A stretch of 53,789 nt of DNA from an uncultured Lachnospiraceae bacterium (GTDB lineage: Bacteria; Bacillota; Clostridia; Lachnospirales; Lachnospiraceae), in contig CAMWLG010000014.1 in NCBI GenBank assembly GCA_947175035.1, positions 1-53,789 on the forward strand, in the 5' to 3' direction. The notes beneath the pieces were generated by a model. That model ran no database searches. It was not told the DNA's origin and saw only the letters and a program-made list of their open reading frames with translations. Positions 34,892-43,854 of the stretch are shown here, one piece after another. A program made the position numbers and the translations under genes. Numbering within the stretch: position 1 is the stretch's first letter; each line of letters starts with the position of its first letter.

Positions 34892-36107
34892 TGTGTATTT
34901 TGTCGAATTTTCCTTCCCCGCTTCTCCTCGCAAAATACCCCGTGCTGACCTGCACCGCCGCTTTTTCCATGCACAGCTCCATCAGCACCAGCATAAGCTG
35001 CTGCAGACCCTGCTCCTCCGACAGTCTTCCCCGTATCTGCTCCAGACTCATAGGCTGCAAATCCAGAACTCCATACACCTCCCTGTGCAGCGGAGAGAGA
35101 CGGGTGACACTCTCCGGCATCTGCAGCGCCATTGCGTCGCTTATCTCACTGCATATCGCTTGCCCTGTTCCTTTGTTTTCGCCGTTTCTCCCCAGCCATC
35201 CCTCCCACAGGTCTCGCAGAAAGTCCTCCGGTGACAGAAAGATTCCCGCTCCTTGTTTGATCAGGTAATTACAGCCGTCACTCAGCCTGTCCGTCACCCG
35301 CCCAGGCACCACATACACATCCTTCCCCTGCTCCAAGGCCATGTCCACGGTGATGAGCGTCCCGCTCTTGTGCCTTGCCTCCACCACGATCAGCGCGTCC
35401 GCAAGCCCGCTGACAATACGGTTTCTGGGCGGAAAATTCCGTGCCCTCGCCTCTGTTCCCAGCGGATAGGCAGACAAGATTCCGCCCCGTGCGCACAGTT
35501 TTTCATAAAGCTCTCGATTTGATTCCGGATAGCACACGTCCACTCCGCTTCCCAATACCCCAAAAGAGATCCCGCCCGCCTCCAAAGCGGCATCCTGAGA
35601 AATCCCGTCGATGCCCCTCGCCATGCCGCTGATCACCTGCACACCGCCCTCTCCCAACGCCTTCCCAATACCGGATGCCACAAAGCGTCCATATTCCGAG
35701 CATTCTCTGGCGCCTATCACGGCAACCGATGGGCCTTCCGCCGGCAATTTCCCTTTGACAAACAATGCATAGGGCGGGTCAGGAATATCGCGAAGTCGCT
35801 TCGGATAATCCGCATCCGTGCGTGTTACAAAACGGATATTTTGTTTCAAAAGCCCTTGATACAAGGCCTCGGGGTTCGTTTCCCGCGCGAAATCCCGTAT
35901 TTGTTCCAGCTGTCTGACCGTGAGTGCCTTTTGCCATAATTTCTCCCCCATGCGGTAGATTTGTTCCACATCCGGACAGAGCGCCAGCAGCTTTTCCATT
36001 GTCTTGTCTCCGATTCCCGGCACACTGTATAGCCAGCAGGCGTATTTGCGCGCTCGTTCTATCTCATTTTTATCCATCATATTTTGATTCATCTTGCTAT
36101 TACCCAT
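34875..36107 (-). CDS. dprA: DNA-processing protein A (natural transformation / ssDNA loader for RecA)
   Basis: This is a 410-residue protein. The N-terminal SAM-like region contains YSVPGIGDKTMEKLL. The Rossmann-like DprA domain has GARECSEYGRF, VISGMARGIDGISQDAALEAGG, GVLGSGVDVCYPESNRELY and FPPRNRIVSGLADALIVVEARHKSGTLITVDMALEQGKDVYVVPG. The C-terminal 70 residues form the winged-helix module. It protects incoming single-stranded DNA and loads RecA. It follows the YifB gene, an order common in Firmicutes; an ATG nine codons in is a possible alternative start. Confidence 0.96.
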   Translation of the reverse strand: MGNSKMNQNMMDKNEIERARKYACWLYSVPGIGDKTMEKLLALCPDVEQIYRMGEKLWQKALTVRQLEQIRDFARETNPEALYQGLLKQNIRFVTRTDADYPKRLRDIPDPPYALFVKGKLPAEGPSVAVIGARECSEYGRFVASGIGKALGEGGVQVISGMARGIDGISQDAALEAGGISFGVLGSGVDVCYPESNRELYEKLCARGGILSAYPLGTEARARNFPPRNRIVSGLADALIVVEARHKSGTLITVDMALEQGKDVYVVPGRVTDRLSDGCNYLIKQGAGIFLSPEDFLRDLWEGWLGRNGENKGTGQAICSEISDAMALQMPESVTRLSPLHREVYGVLDLQPMSLEQIRGRLSEEQGLQQLMLVLMELCMEKAAVQVSTGYFARRSGEGKFDKIHIEQLH

Positions 36108-36130
36108 CTCATTTCCATCCTATTTTTCAT

Positions 36131-36156
36131 CTAAACCTGCGAGGGACGATACGCAA
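36131..36156 (-). repeat. In-frame duplicate of the yifB 3' end
   Basis: This stretch encodes AYRPSQV-stop and copies the AYRPSQE-stop end of the YifB gene (36197-36222), displaced by exactly 66 bp and in the same frame after the true stop. The codon differences inside YRPSQ are synonymous. Confidence 0.85.
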
Positions 36157-36196
36157 TCCCATAAGCCTCATTCGGTATATCCGTGCAGCTTTTCGC

Positions 36197-37729
36197 TTAC
36201 TCCTGTGAGGGGCGATACGCAGCCGCCTCTAAGAGATGTTCCTTCCGAATATGCTCCTCTCCCGCCAAATCCGCAATCGTGCGTGCGACCTTAAGAATGC
36301 GGTGATACACCCTCGCGCTGAGCTGCAATCCCTGATAAAGCTGCTCCATGACCTTCTTTTCCTCCTCGCCCAAGGGACAAAATCGTTCCATATCCTCCTC
36401 CCTGATATCCGCATTAAATCGATAGCTTGTTCCGGCAAAACGCTCCCGCTGTATGTTTCTTGCACCCTCCACACGCTCACGAATCCTGCTGGTGGGTTCC
36501 CCGCTGTCCGCATTTTGCAGGCTGTCTATTTCCACCGCATGAAGCTCCACCCACAGATCGATGCGATCCATAATGGGCCCGGAGACTTTATTCCGGTAAT
36601 GTTGTATTTGTGTCTCACTGCATTTACAACGGTTTCTGTCAGGGTAATACCCGCAGGGACAGGGATTCATGGCACAGACCAACATGAACTCCGCAGGATA
36701 AGTGAGATTACCTCCCGCCCGCGCCAGATGCACCTGATGCTCCTCCAAGGGCTGACGCATGCTATCTATGACGCTTCGCGCGAACTCGGGCAGTTCGTCC
36801 ATAAAGCAGATACCTCTGTGTGAAAGGGAGATGATCCCTGGTCTTGGATGGGAATTGCCGCCGATCAACGCGGCACGGGAAACGGTGTGATGTGGATTTT
36901 GAAAGGGTCTTGTCGTCACCAGCGCCTGCCCCTCTTCCAGAAGTCCGGCAACGCTGTAGATGCCGGTCACCTCCAAACTCTCCTCCAAGGTGAGTGGCGG
37001 CAAAATCCCCGGAATTCGCCTCGCAATCATGGATTTGCCGGCCCCTGGCGGCCCGAGCATCAATAGGTTATGAAATCCTGCAGCTGCGATTTCCGCCGCC
37101 CTCCGCGCCATCGCCTGTCCGCATACCTGCGAGAAATCCGCCCCTTTTGAATTTTGTTTTGTCAAAAGCGCCTCCGCGTCCACCGAGACCGCGGTAAGTA
37201 TCTCCCTCCGCTCCTCCGCATCCGCCTGCAAAAATGCCAATACCTGACTGACATTCTCTGCCCCCCATACGGTAATCCCCGGGATCACGCCGCCCTCTGC
37301 GGCATTTGCCATCGGGACAATACAATGGGCAATCCCCTTCGCAGCAGCAGCTCTTACCATGGGCAGCACACCCCGCACACTCTTTAATTCCCCATTCAAT
37401 CCCAATTCCCCCAAGAAAAGGATATCCTTTGTCGCATCTTCCGGGAAATAGGACATGGCCTGCAGAATCCCCACGGCAATCGGCAGGTCAAAACCCGTCC
37501 CCTCCTTTCGCACGTCCGCCGGCGCCAGATTGACAGTGACGCGGGAAGCAGGCAGGGCAAAACCGACATTTTTCAGGGCAACGCTCACCCGCTCCCTGGA
37601 CTCCCGCACCTCGTTTTTGAGAGAACCAACCATGGCAAAGGAGGGAAGTCCGCTGTCAATATCCACCTCCACCCACACAAAACATGCCAGAACCCCGACT
37701 ACACTACCGGATAAAATTTTGCAAAACAT
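36197..37729 (-). CDS. YifB-family Mg-chelatase-like AAA ATPase (ComM-like)
   Basis: The start is the ATG at 37729 with AAAGGAGG upstream, giving 510 residues. The N-terminal part is a Lon-protease-like domain (SGLPSFAMVGSLKNEVRESRERV). The AAA core carries Walker A GPPGAGKSM, Walker B ICFMDELPEF and GNLTYPAEFMLVCAMNPCPCGYY with its cysteine pair. ComM homologues are hexameric helicases that promote branch migration during transformation, which fits the dprA neighbour. The gene tail is duplicated in frame after the stop. Family assignment is firm; the ComM role is inferred. Confidence 0.95.
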   Translation of the reverse strand: MFCKILSGSVVGVLACFVWVEVDIDSGLPSFAMVGSLKNEVRESRERVSVALKNVGFALPASRVTVNLAPADVRKEGTGFDLPIAVGILQAMSYFPEDATKDILFLGELGLNGELKSVRGVLPMVRAAAAKGIAHCIVPMANAAEGGVIPGITVWGAENVSQVLAFLQADAEERREILTAVSVDAEALLTKQNSKGADFSQVCGQAMARRAAEIAAAGFHNLLMLGPPGAGKSMIARRIPGILPPLTLEESLEVTGIYSVAGLLEEGQALVTTRPFQNPHHTVSRAALIGGNSHPRPGIISLSHRGICFMDELPEFARSVIDSMRQPLEEHQVHLARAGGNLTYPAEFMLVCAMNPCPCGYYPDRNRCKCSETQIQHYRNKVSGPIMDRIDLWVELHAVEIDSLQNADSGEPTSRIRERVEGARNIQRERFAGTSYRFNADIREEDMERFCPLGEEEKKVMEQLYQGLQLSARVYHRILKVARTIADLAGEEHIRKEHLLEAAAYRPSQE

Positions 37730-37860
37730 ACAATTACCTCCTTTTTTCACACTATCATAATGAATGTCTGTGGAATAATAAAAGAATATAAATGGTAAGC
37801 ATTGAAATGGAAATAAGAATAAATGTGTTAAGAATATTTGAATAATTACCTTTTAGAAAG

Positions 37861-37893
37861 AACTCTCTGCGGAAGAGAAACCCCCGCAGAGAA
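37861..37893 (-). terminator. Probable terminator after pilT
   Basis: TCTCTGCGG / CCGCAGAGA form nine pairs with an 11-base loop, followed on the minus strand by TTCTTTCT, about 28 bp past the pilT stop. Confidence 0.6.
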
Positions 37894-37919
37894 TCCCCAT
37901 ATCACCTGAATCAAGAAAA

Positions 37920-38972
37920 TTAAATCTTTTTCGCCATATTGTCAGGGTCGTGAGCAAAATGAATCGCCTGCTCGCGGTCAATCTTGCCTGCCAGATAGAG
38001 CTGTCCAATGGCCTCGTCCATGGTCATCATGCCCATCTTACGGTTGGTCTGCATTGTGCTCTCCAACTGGTGGGACTTTCCTTCACGAATCAGATTGCGG
38101 ATTGCGTGATTGGCATGCATTACCTCAAACGCTGCCACACGTCCCGACCCGTCCGCGGTAGGAATCAAAGATTGTGTGATTACCGCCTCAAGCACATTTG
38201 CGAACTGGATACGGATCTGCTGCTGCTGATGAGGGGGGAACACGTCAATGACACGATCCACGGTACTTGCAGCGGAATTGGTATGTAAGGTTGAGAGCAC
38301 CAAGTGGCCTGTCTCGGCTGCGGTAATCGCAACACTGATCGTCTCAAAGTCACGCATCTCTCCTACCAGAATCACATCCGGATCCTCACGCAAGGCAGCA
38401 CGCAGCGCATTCGCATAACTTTGGGAATCAATTCCCATCTCGCGCTGGTTTACCATAGACAATTTGTGGGGATGCAGGTACTCAATAGGGTCTTCCAAGG
38501 TGATGATGTGCGCGTCCCTACAGCTGTTGATCTTGTCAATGATGGCAGCCAATGTGGTGGACTTACCGCTTCCTGTAGGTCCCGTTACCAGAATTAGTCC
38601 TCTCTTCCTCTGATAAAGGTCAATCACGGATTCAGGAACGCCCAACACCTCAGGGGAAGGCACCGTCGTACCAACCACACGAAATGCCATCGCAATCGTA
38701 CCACGCTGCTTAAAGGCATTGACACGATAACGACCAAGTCCGGGAACGGAGAAAGACATATCGAACTCTCCCCTCTCCTCGAAAATTGCTCTCTGATGCT
38801 CATTCAAAACAGTGACCAACACGTCCAAAGTGTCTGCCGGACTCATTGCCGGAAATTCCGAGGTAAGCAGATTACCGTTCACACGCATCTTTGGCGGAAG
38901 CCCTACTGTCAAATGCACATCGCTGGCTCCCAGTTCATTTCCCCTCGCTAAAATCTGTTCAATATAAGCCAT
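37920..38972 (-). CDS. pilT: PilT-type twitching/retraction ATPase
   Basis: This 350-residue protein powers retraction of type IV pili. Walker A is GPTGSGKSTT (131-140), the Asp box is ITLEDPIEYLH, Walker B is DVILVGEMRDFETI, the His box is TGHLVLSTLHTNSA, and AIRNLIREGK is the PilT signature separating it from PilB. The ATG at 38972 lies 31 bp after the HD-domain gene, so the two are co-transcribed. No pilin or pilus assembly gene is in the window, so the pilus system must be elsewhere. Confidence 0.96.
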   Translation of the reverse strand: MAYIEQILARGNELGASDVHLTVGLPPKMRVNGNLLTSEFPAMSPADTLDVLVTVLNEHQRAIFEERGEFDMSFSVPGLGRYRVNAFKQRGTIAMAFRVVGTTVPSPEVLGVPESVIDLYQRKRGLILVTGPTGSGKSTTLAAIIDKINSCRDAHIITLEDPIEYLHPHKLSMVNQREMGIDSQSYANALRAALREDPDVILVGEMRDFETISVAITAAETGHLVLSTLHTNSAASTVDRVIDVFPPHQQQQIRIQFANVLEAVITQSLIPTADGSGRVAAFEVMHANHAIRNLIREGKSHQLESTMQTNRKMGMMTMDEAIGQLYLAGKIDREQAIHFAHDPDNMAKKI

Positions 38973-39003
38973 GCTTTTCCCCTCTCTTTATTTATTTGTA
39001 TAT

Positions 39004-40110
39004 TTAAGCATTTACCGCAAAACCTGCCTGTCTCAACGCTTCTGTATCCATGACACAACGGTTGTCCAATGTCTTCATAATATCCACGATCTCAAGATCT
39101 TTGTTGCCTCTCAGAGACAGGTCAATAATGGAATTGTCCCGAAAGCTCAGAACCGTCGGTCTCAGGATATCACTTGAATTCTCCGTGAGTACAAGCGCCT
39201 TCTCCCCGGTATTGAGTTCCACGCTGACTCCCGGGAATAGAATGTTGACAGAGGACACTAACGCTGATACCACCTCAGGGGCATAATATCTGTCATTTTC
39301 ATAAATCTCCCGGATTGCCTTCACCTCGGACTCTGCCGTCCCCTCCAGCGTCATGCCCGTGATTTCGTCATAGCGGTTTGCGACCATCAGAATCTTCGCC
39401 CCGCGAAGCATCTTTTTATTGCTGATAGGTCTGTTGTTGAAAGCATCCATTTGAGCTGTCAGCGCTTGGTTGCAGATACGTTTGATGGCCACGCCATCCC
39501 CGCCAAACGCTGCCTCTATCGCGTCCGCTGAACGCATCAGGGCGCTAAATACCTGCATTTGCTGCTCGTCCGTCAATTGATTGCTATATACCAATTCCCC
39601 CGCCAAAGCAAGCTTACCTATATCGTGAACAATCGCCGCAAAAACAATCTGCTGCAATTCTTCCCGACGCACATTCATAGTCCGGGCAATAATCGTGCTG
39701 AGAATAGCGACATTTAATGCATGGTGAAATATGTAGTCATCCTTGCTGCGCAGATTCTGGTAGAAATTCAACTTACCTGTCTGACGGCTGTAGCTTTTGA
39801 TGATCATATCGGCAATGCTCTGCATCTTACTCTGTTTTTTTGTTGTAAGGATTTGGTTTAACTCCTCCTGAATGGAAAAGACAGCCATCGTCTGAAAACG
39901 CTCAAATTCTTTGTCTTCCTCAGACATAGGCGGAAGAGGCTCCGCTGGATCCAGAACGTAAAGGCCAAGCAAACCGAAGTTTTTCACACTGTCTATGGCT
40001 TGGGACGCCAAAAGGGTGTCCCGGTCAAACAAGAGAACACCACTTTTGCTATATATGGGCCGTGCAAGCCGCATACCATTCTTTAAATTTTCCAGCTTAA
40101 CAAATTTCAT
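39004..40110 (-). CDS. HD-GYP-like signalling protein with a missing GYP half
   Basis: The start is the ATG at 40110, giving 368 residues. The N-terminus (KLENLKNGMRLARPIYSKSGVLLFDRDTLL) is the small PilZ/DUF-like lead-in found before HD-GYP domains. Metal ligands HH at 129-130 and HDIGK at 162-166 are present. The following H...HHE...DGxGYP block is gone, replaced by NQLTDEQQMQVFSALMRSADAIEAAFGG, though RGAKILMVANRYDEITG matches the later helix. It probably binds but may not hydrolyse c-di-GMP, or has changed substrate. Coupling to pilT suggests it tunes surface motility. A strong promoter precedes it. Confidence 0.85.
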   Translation of the reverse strand: MKFVKLENLKNGMRLARPIYSKSGVLLFDRDTLLASQAIDSVKNFGLLGLYVLDPAEPLPPMSEEDKEFERFQTMAVFSIQEELNQILTTKKQSKMQSIADMIIKSYSRQTGKLNFYQNLRSKDDYIFHHALNVAILSTIIARTMNVRREELQQIVFAAIVHDIGKLALAGELVYSNQLTDEQQMQVFSALMRSADAIEAAFGGDGVAIKRICNQALTAQMDAFNNRPISNKKMLRGAKILMVANRYDEITGMTLEGTAESEVKAIREIYENDRYYAPEVVSALVSSVNILFPGVSVELNTGEKALVLTENSSDILRPTVLSFRDNSIIDLSLRGNKDLEIVDIMKTLDNRCVMDTEALRQAGFAVNA

Positions 40111-40149
40111 ACCCTTGCTCTCTCGTTTCCAAAATTTCGATTTGCTGTT

Positions 40150-40178
40150 ATTATACAACATTTACAAATTTTTGACAA
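40150..40178 (-). promoter_or_regulatory. Promoter of the HD-domain / pilT operon
   Basis: -35 TTGTCA (40173-40178), a 17-bp spacer and -10 TATAAT (40150-40155) on the minus strand. Confidence 0.8.
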
Positions 40179-40204
40179 GCCCATAAAATCTGAACCGTTA
40201 CGGC

Positions 40205-41803
40205 TTAGTAAAAATATTTTTCCCATTCCAGCCTATCCAAATCAATCCCATAATCCTTATGCGCAAAATCCTCCAAGCTCTCCACCCAATAGTAGATACG
40301 AACCTTCTTTTCCTTCGGAAGATACTCGCTGTAAACGCTTCCCACTCCCCGATACTCAACCTCCACATCCAACAAATTCATCGCATCCCCGCTGTAAATT
40401 TCCCCGTCCTTCTTCCTATAGGCAATTGTGCGCCCTGCGCCATCCGCATAGTATACCACGTCGCATATCAGCTCTCTGGCACCATCACCATCCACATCCA
40501 CCATATAATTTTTCTCAGGGCTGCTTCCCCAGCTGCTGGCAAGCTCCTTTAGCTCCCCTCCCGCAAAAGAATCATAATAAACATCTGAGCGGTAAAAGGT
40601 CGTGCAATACAGGACAAAACCGTTTTCATCTCCGAAAAGCCCCTCAAAGGTATCAAGAAATGTCCAATCCTTTCTTTCATCCTGATAATCCACACCCTTT
40701 TCCCAGACAAGGCAGCGGTGCATTCCCTCCCTGTCCTGCACCAGAAGCTGCAGATATTCCCCCGGAATCAAATCCGCAATAAACGCCTGACAGTCGCCGC
40801 GATTCGAGCCCTCCGCGCCCGCTCCCACCGTGATGCTGTCATACACCTCGCCCCCGTCCGATATCTCCGCAGGTATGCTCTGTGCCCAATCCAGCTTCCA
40901 CTCCTTGCACCAGTCGGCAATCTCCTTTTTCTGATCAATCTCGTTCCCATATCCTCCAAGCCCCTGCAGAAAGACTCCCGTTCCGCTCGATGCAGCGCCC
41001 GAATTGCGGGGCAGAAAGTTCCAGTCCGCATCCCGCTTTAACGAAAAGGCATAGCACTTCTCCGGTATGGTATTGCCGGAAGCAAGCAGCATGACATCAG
41101 CCAAAATAACATCTAAATCCGCCGCCATTTGCTCCAGCTTGTCCACAGAGACATACTTCTCATAGCTTTCCGACAATTCTGCCAGAGACTCCACCTCGAT
41201 TCCTCGAACTTCCGGCAAGGTATATCTGCACCGATCCTCCTGATAAATCAACTGCTCACCCATATCATCCAGAGAGAAAATCTCATATCCAAAGCTCCCC
41301 TCCCCCATCATCATGTAGTGGTTATATATGATTAGATACGCCTTCTCCTCCCGACGTATCAGCCCGATATTGCTCCAACCCGCATGGGTGGTGGCGATAG
41401 TGTAGTCAAACACCGGAGTATCCATGACAATACCGCCGTCGGCGTCGGTGACACTTCCGTCATAAACTTCCACACTCACATATCCCGCCTGTCTAAGATA
41501 CTCTGCCAGATTTGCATTCGTATCAAGCAGGCTTTCACTGTCCACCGTACGAGCGTCACTCACCCAGAGCTGAATCATGTCCTTCATCCCGTCCTGCCTA
41601 CACACATCCGCATAGAGCTGTCCCAAGAGCTTCCCGTGCGGCTCCTCCGAGTCCACTTGCTCCTCTGCCTTTTCAAGCTTCTCTGTGTTCTCAACCACAC
41701 CGCTTAGCTGCTCCTCAGATTCCGCCCTTCCCCCACAGCCGGCTGACAGTGCCATTCCCATCACCAAACCAAGCACCCCCAAATAAACCTGTATCCTCCG
41801 CAT
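40205..41803 (-). CDS. Large predicted lipoprotein, unknown function
   Basis: This is a 532-residue protein with AAGGAGG upstream. The lipobox is LSAGC (Cys23), followed by a charged linker (SEEQLSGVVENTEKLEKAEEQVDSEEPHG). The body has no domain I recognise. Near the C-terminus MVDVDGDGARELICDVVYY carries a D-x-D-x-D-G-like calcium loop of the kind found in FG-GAP/VCBS-type repeats. It is anchored outside the membrane and probably binds ligand or metal. Four TGCAT motifs at 11-bp spacing lie upstream of its start. Confidence 0.8.
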   Translation of the reverse strand: MRRIQVYLGVLGLVMGMALSAGCGGRAESEEQLSGVVENTEKLEKAEEQVDSEEPHGKLLGQLYADVCRQDGMKDMIQLWVSDARTVDSESLLDTNANLAEYLRQAGYVSVEVYDGSVTDADGGIVMDTPVFDYTIATTHAGWSNIGLIRREEKAYLIIYNHYMMMGEGSFGYEIFSLDDMGEQLIYQEDRCRYTLPEVRGIEVESLAELSESYEKYVSVDKLEQMAADLDVILADVMLLASGNTIPEKCYAFSLKRDADWNFLPRNSGAASSGTGVFLQGLGGYGNEIDQKKEIADWCKEWKLDWAQSIPAEISDGGEVYDSITVGAGAEGSNRGDCQAFIADLIPGEYLQLLVQDREGMHRCLVWEKGVDYQDERKDWTFLDTFEGLFGDENGFVLYCTTFYRSDVYYDSFAGGELKELASSWGSSPEKNYMVDVDGDGARELICDVVYYADGAGRTIAYRKKDGEIYSGDAMNLLDVEVEYRGVGSVYSEYLPKEKKVRIYYWVESLEDFAHKDYGIDLDRLEWEKYFY

Positions 41804-41850
41804 ATCGTCTGCCTCCTTATAGTATAGTTAGATATATTGTACTATGGGGG

Positions 41851-41894
41851 TGCATAAATTTTGCATGAGTTTTGCATATTTTTTGCATCATAAT
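41851..41894. repeat. Four TGCATNNNTTT repeats at exact 11-bp spacing
   Basis: TGCAT occurs at 41851, 41862, 41873 and 41884, each followed by a T-rich run. One repeat per helical turn puts all copies on one DNA face. They lie 50-90 bp upstream of the lipoprotein start and downstream of sigK. Confidence 0.85.
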
Positions 41895-41929
41895 CTTACA
41901 GGAAACTGCATCGGCTTGCCCCGATTTTT

Positions 41930-42571
41930 TTACCGCACCGGGTCATCAAAGCGACTTTTCAGTTTTTGTAATGCTTTCTTTTCTATTCTGGACACATAAC
42001 TGCGGGAGATACCTAGCATGACGCCGATTTCATTCTGTGTCATCGCCTTGCGTCCGCACAACCCATAGCGCAGAAGGATAATCTGCCGCTCCCTGTCCGA
42101 GAGACATTCATCCAGATATAAAAAAAGTTTTTTGATATTATTTTGGAGCTCCATGCCCTCCACTGCGTCCATCTGCTGCTGCTCTATCACATCCACCAGA
42201 CAAATCTCGTTTCCCTCTTTGTCCTGTCCAATCGGCTCAAAGAGAGAGACCTCCTTGGAGGTCTTTTTCTTGGTGCGAAGCAGCATCAAAAGCTCATTGT
42301 CTATACAACGACAGGCATAAGTGGCAAGCCTCCCCTTACCTGCGTCAAACGTGTCCACTGCCTTAATCAGTCCGATACAGCCTATAGATATCAGATCCTC
42401 CATATTTTCGTCCACATTTTGATATTTCTTGGCCACATGAGCCACCAGCCTCAAATTCCGCTCTACCAAAATACTTTTTGCCTGTCTTGCCTCCTCTGCG
42501 CTGCCCTCCCTAAGCAGACGCAGATAATAAGCTTCCTCATCCGATGTCAGAGGTTTTTGAAAGGTTTGCAA
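41930..42571 (-). CDS. sigK: Sporulation sigma factor SigK
   Basis: This 213-residue late mother-cell sigma factor starts at a TTG at 42571, with AAGGAGG seven bases upstream. Region 2 contains ILVERNLRLVAHVAKKYQNVDENMEDLISIGCIGLIKAVDTFDAGKGRLATYACRCI. Region 4 ends MTQNEIGVMLGISRSYVSRIEKKALQKLKSRF. There is no hydrophobic N-terminal pro-sequence of the B. subtilis kind (the protein begins QTFQKPLTSDEEAYYL), so it needs no SpoIVFB cleavage, as in C. difficile. The gene is intact, with no skin-type insertion. Confidence 0.95.
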   Translation of the reverse strand: MQTFQKPLTSDEEAYYLRLLREGSAEEARQAKSILVERNLRLVAHVAKKYQNVDENMEDLISIGCIGLIKAVDTFDAGKGRLATYACRCIDNELLMLLRTKKKTSKEVSLFEPIGQDKEGNEICLVDVIEQQQMDAVEGMELQNNIKKLFLYLDECLSDRERQIILLRYGLCGRKAMTQNEIGVMLGISRSYVSRIEKKALQKLKSRFDDPVR

Positions 42572-42650
42572 GGGTGTGCCTCCTTGGGTATTCCTTCATA
42601 TATAGTCTATGTGAAAACGCTTCCCACAGTGCATGGCACACAAAATTTAA

Positions 42651-42712
42651 GTAACAGTTCAGCCATCGTAAGATGCGGCTTTGCGAATGGTACGGGCTGA
42701 ACTGGGAATTAC
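42651..42712. repeat. 62-bp REP-like element with two hairpins
   Basis: The closing stem CAGTTCAGCC / GGGCTGAACTG (with flanking GTAA/TTAC) encloses a CATC-GTAA-GATG hairpin and TTTGCGAATGG, an 11-mer also present in the 155-bp elements. It overlaps the hemW stop codon. A decayed copy lies at 13384-13430. Confidence 0.8.
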
Positions 42713-43854
42713 AGCAAGAACTTTGCCATCACATAATTAGCCAGATCCACACCTCGCTTAGTCAGCACAATCCTCCTGCCATCATCCTCCAAAAGTCCCT
42801 CCTCCACACTCTCCCGTATCTGTTCCCAATAGATGTCCCACATGGACACGCCAAAAATCTCCCGAAACCTTTCCCCGCTCACACCCAAAGACAAGCGGAG
42901 CCCCAGAAACATTTCCTCCTCCATCTGTTCCTCCCGACCCAGCTTTTGTATCTGTGTATGGCAATTCAAAGGGTTCTTGATATAAGCTGCCAGATCGTCT
43001 GCGTTTTTGTACCTCACATTTTCATACAAAGAAGCCGCACCGATACCAAAGCCCAGATAATCGCGTCTTGTCCAATACCCGACATTATGTCTGCATTGGT
43101 AACTCTCCCGCGCGTAATTGGAAATCTCGTAATGCTCATATCTGTACTTTTTCAAAATATCTGCCGTCCTCCAATACATTTCCCGCTCCATGTCCTCGTC
43201 CGGCAGCGTGAGCTCTCCCCGTTTCTGCATCTCATAAAACGGCGTTCCCTCCTCCACGATCAGGCTGTAGGCAGAAATATGCTCCGGCGGCGGAACGAGG
43301 GATAAAATCTTATGCAGCGTGTCTTCAAGGCTCTCCAAGGTCTGCCCCGGCAGCGCACTCATCAAATCCACGTTAATATTGTTAAAGCCCGCCTCTCTCG
43401 CCCATCTGTAGGTATCTAAAAATGCCTGATGATCATGGATTCTGCCAATACGCGAAAGCTCCGCGTCATGACAGGACTGACAGCCGATGCTCAAACGATT
43501 GACGCCTGCTGCCCGATACCTCGCCAGACTCTTTGCCGTCACCGTCCCCGGATTGACCTCCATGGTGACTTCCGCACCCTCCTCCAAAAGATAATGATTC
43601 CTTATCGCCTCCATCACGTCCAATATCCACTCCACGTCCACGACAGAGGGCGTCCCTCCACCGATAAAGACACTGACCACTTTTCTGTCAGGCACCGCAC
43701 TCCCCCGAATCTCGGACAAAAGTGCCTCCATATATGCGTTCTGCACCTGTTTTGAGGCAGGTGCAGACAGAAAATCACAATATTTACATTTTTGGACACA
43801 GAAGGGAATATGGATATACAGCTCCAACTTTCCCAGATTCTTATTTTCTATCAT
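42709..43854 (-). CDS. hemW: HemW, radical SAM heme chaperone (coproporphyrinogen-oxidase-like)
   Basis: This 381-residue radical SAM protein has [18 protein letters not shown] holding the CxxxCxxC cluster motif, then [55 protein letters not shown] and the C-terminal HemN-type domain. HemW homologues deliver heme rather than oxidise coproporphyrinogen. The start codon lies inside the end of lepA (14-bp overlap), a conserved arrangement in Firmicutes. It has only the first CxxxCxxC cysteines typical of HemW. Confidence 0.94.
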   Translation of the reverse strand: MIENKNLGKLELYIHIPFCVQKCKYCDFLSAPASKQVQNAYMEALLSEIRGSAVPDRKVVSVFIGGGTPSVVDVEWILDVMEAIRNHYLLEEGAEVTMEVNPGTVTAKSLARYRAAGVNRLSIGCQSCHDAELSRIGRIHDHQAFLDTYRWAREAGFNNINVDLMSALPGQTLESLEDTLHKILSLVPPPEHISAYSLIVEEGTPFYEMQKRGELTLPDEDMEREMYWRTADILKKYRYEHYEISNYARESYQCRHNVGYWTRRDYLGFGIGAASLYENVRYKNADDLAAYIKNPLNCHTQIQKLGREEQMEEEMFLGLRLSLGVSGERFREIFGVSMWDIYWEQIRESVEEGLLEDDGRRIVLTKRGVDLANYVMAKFLL

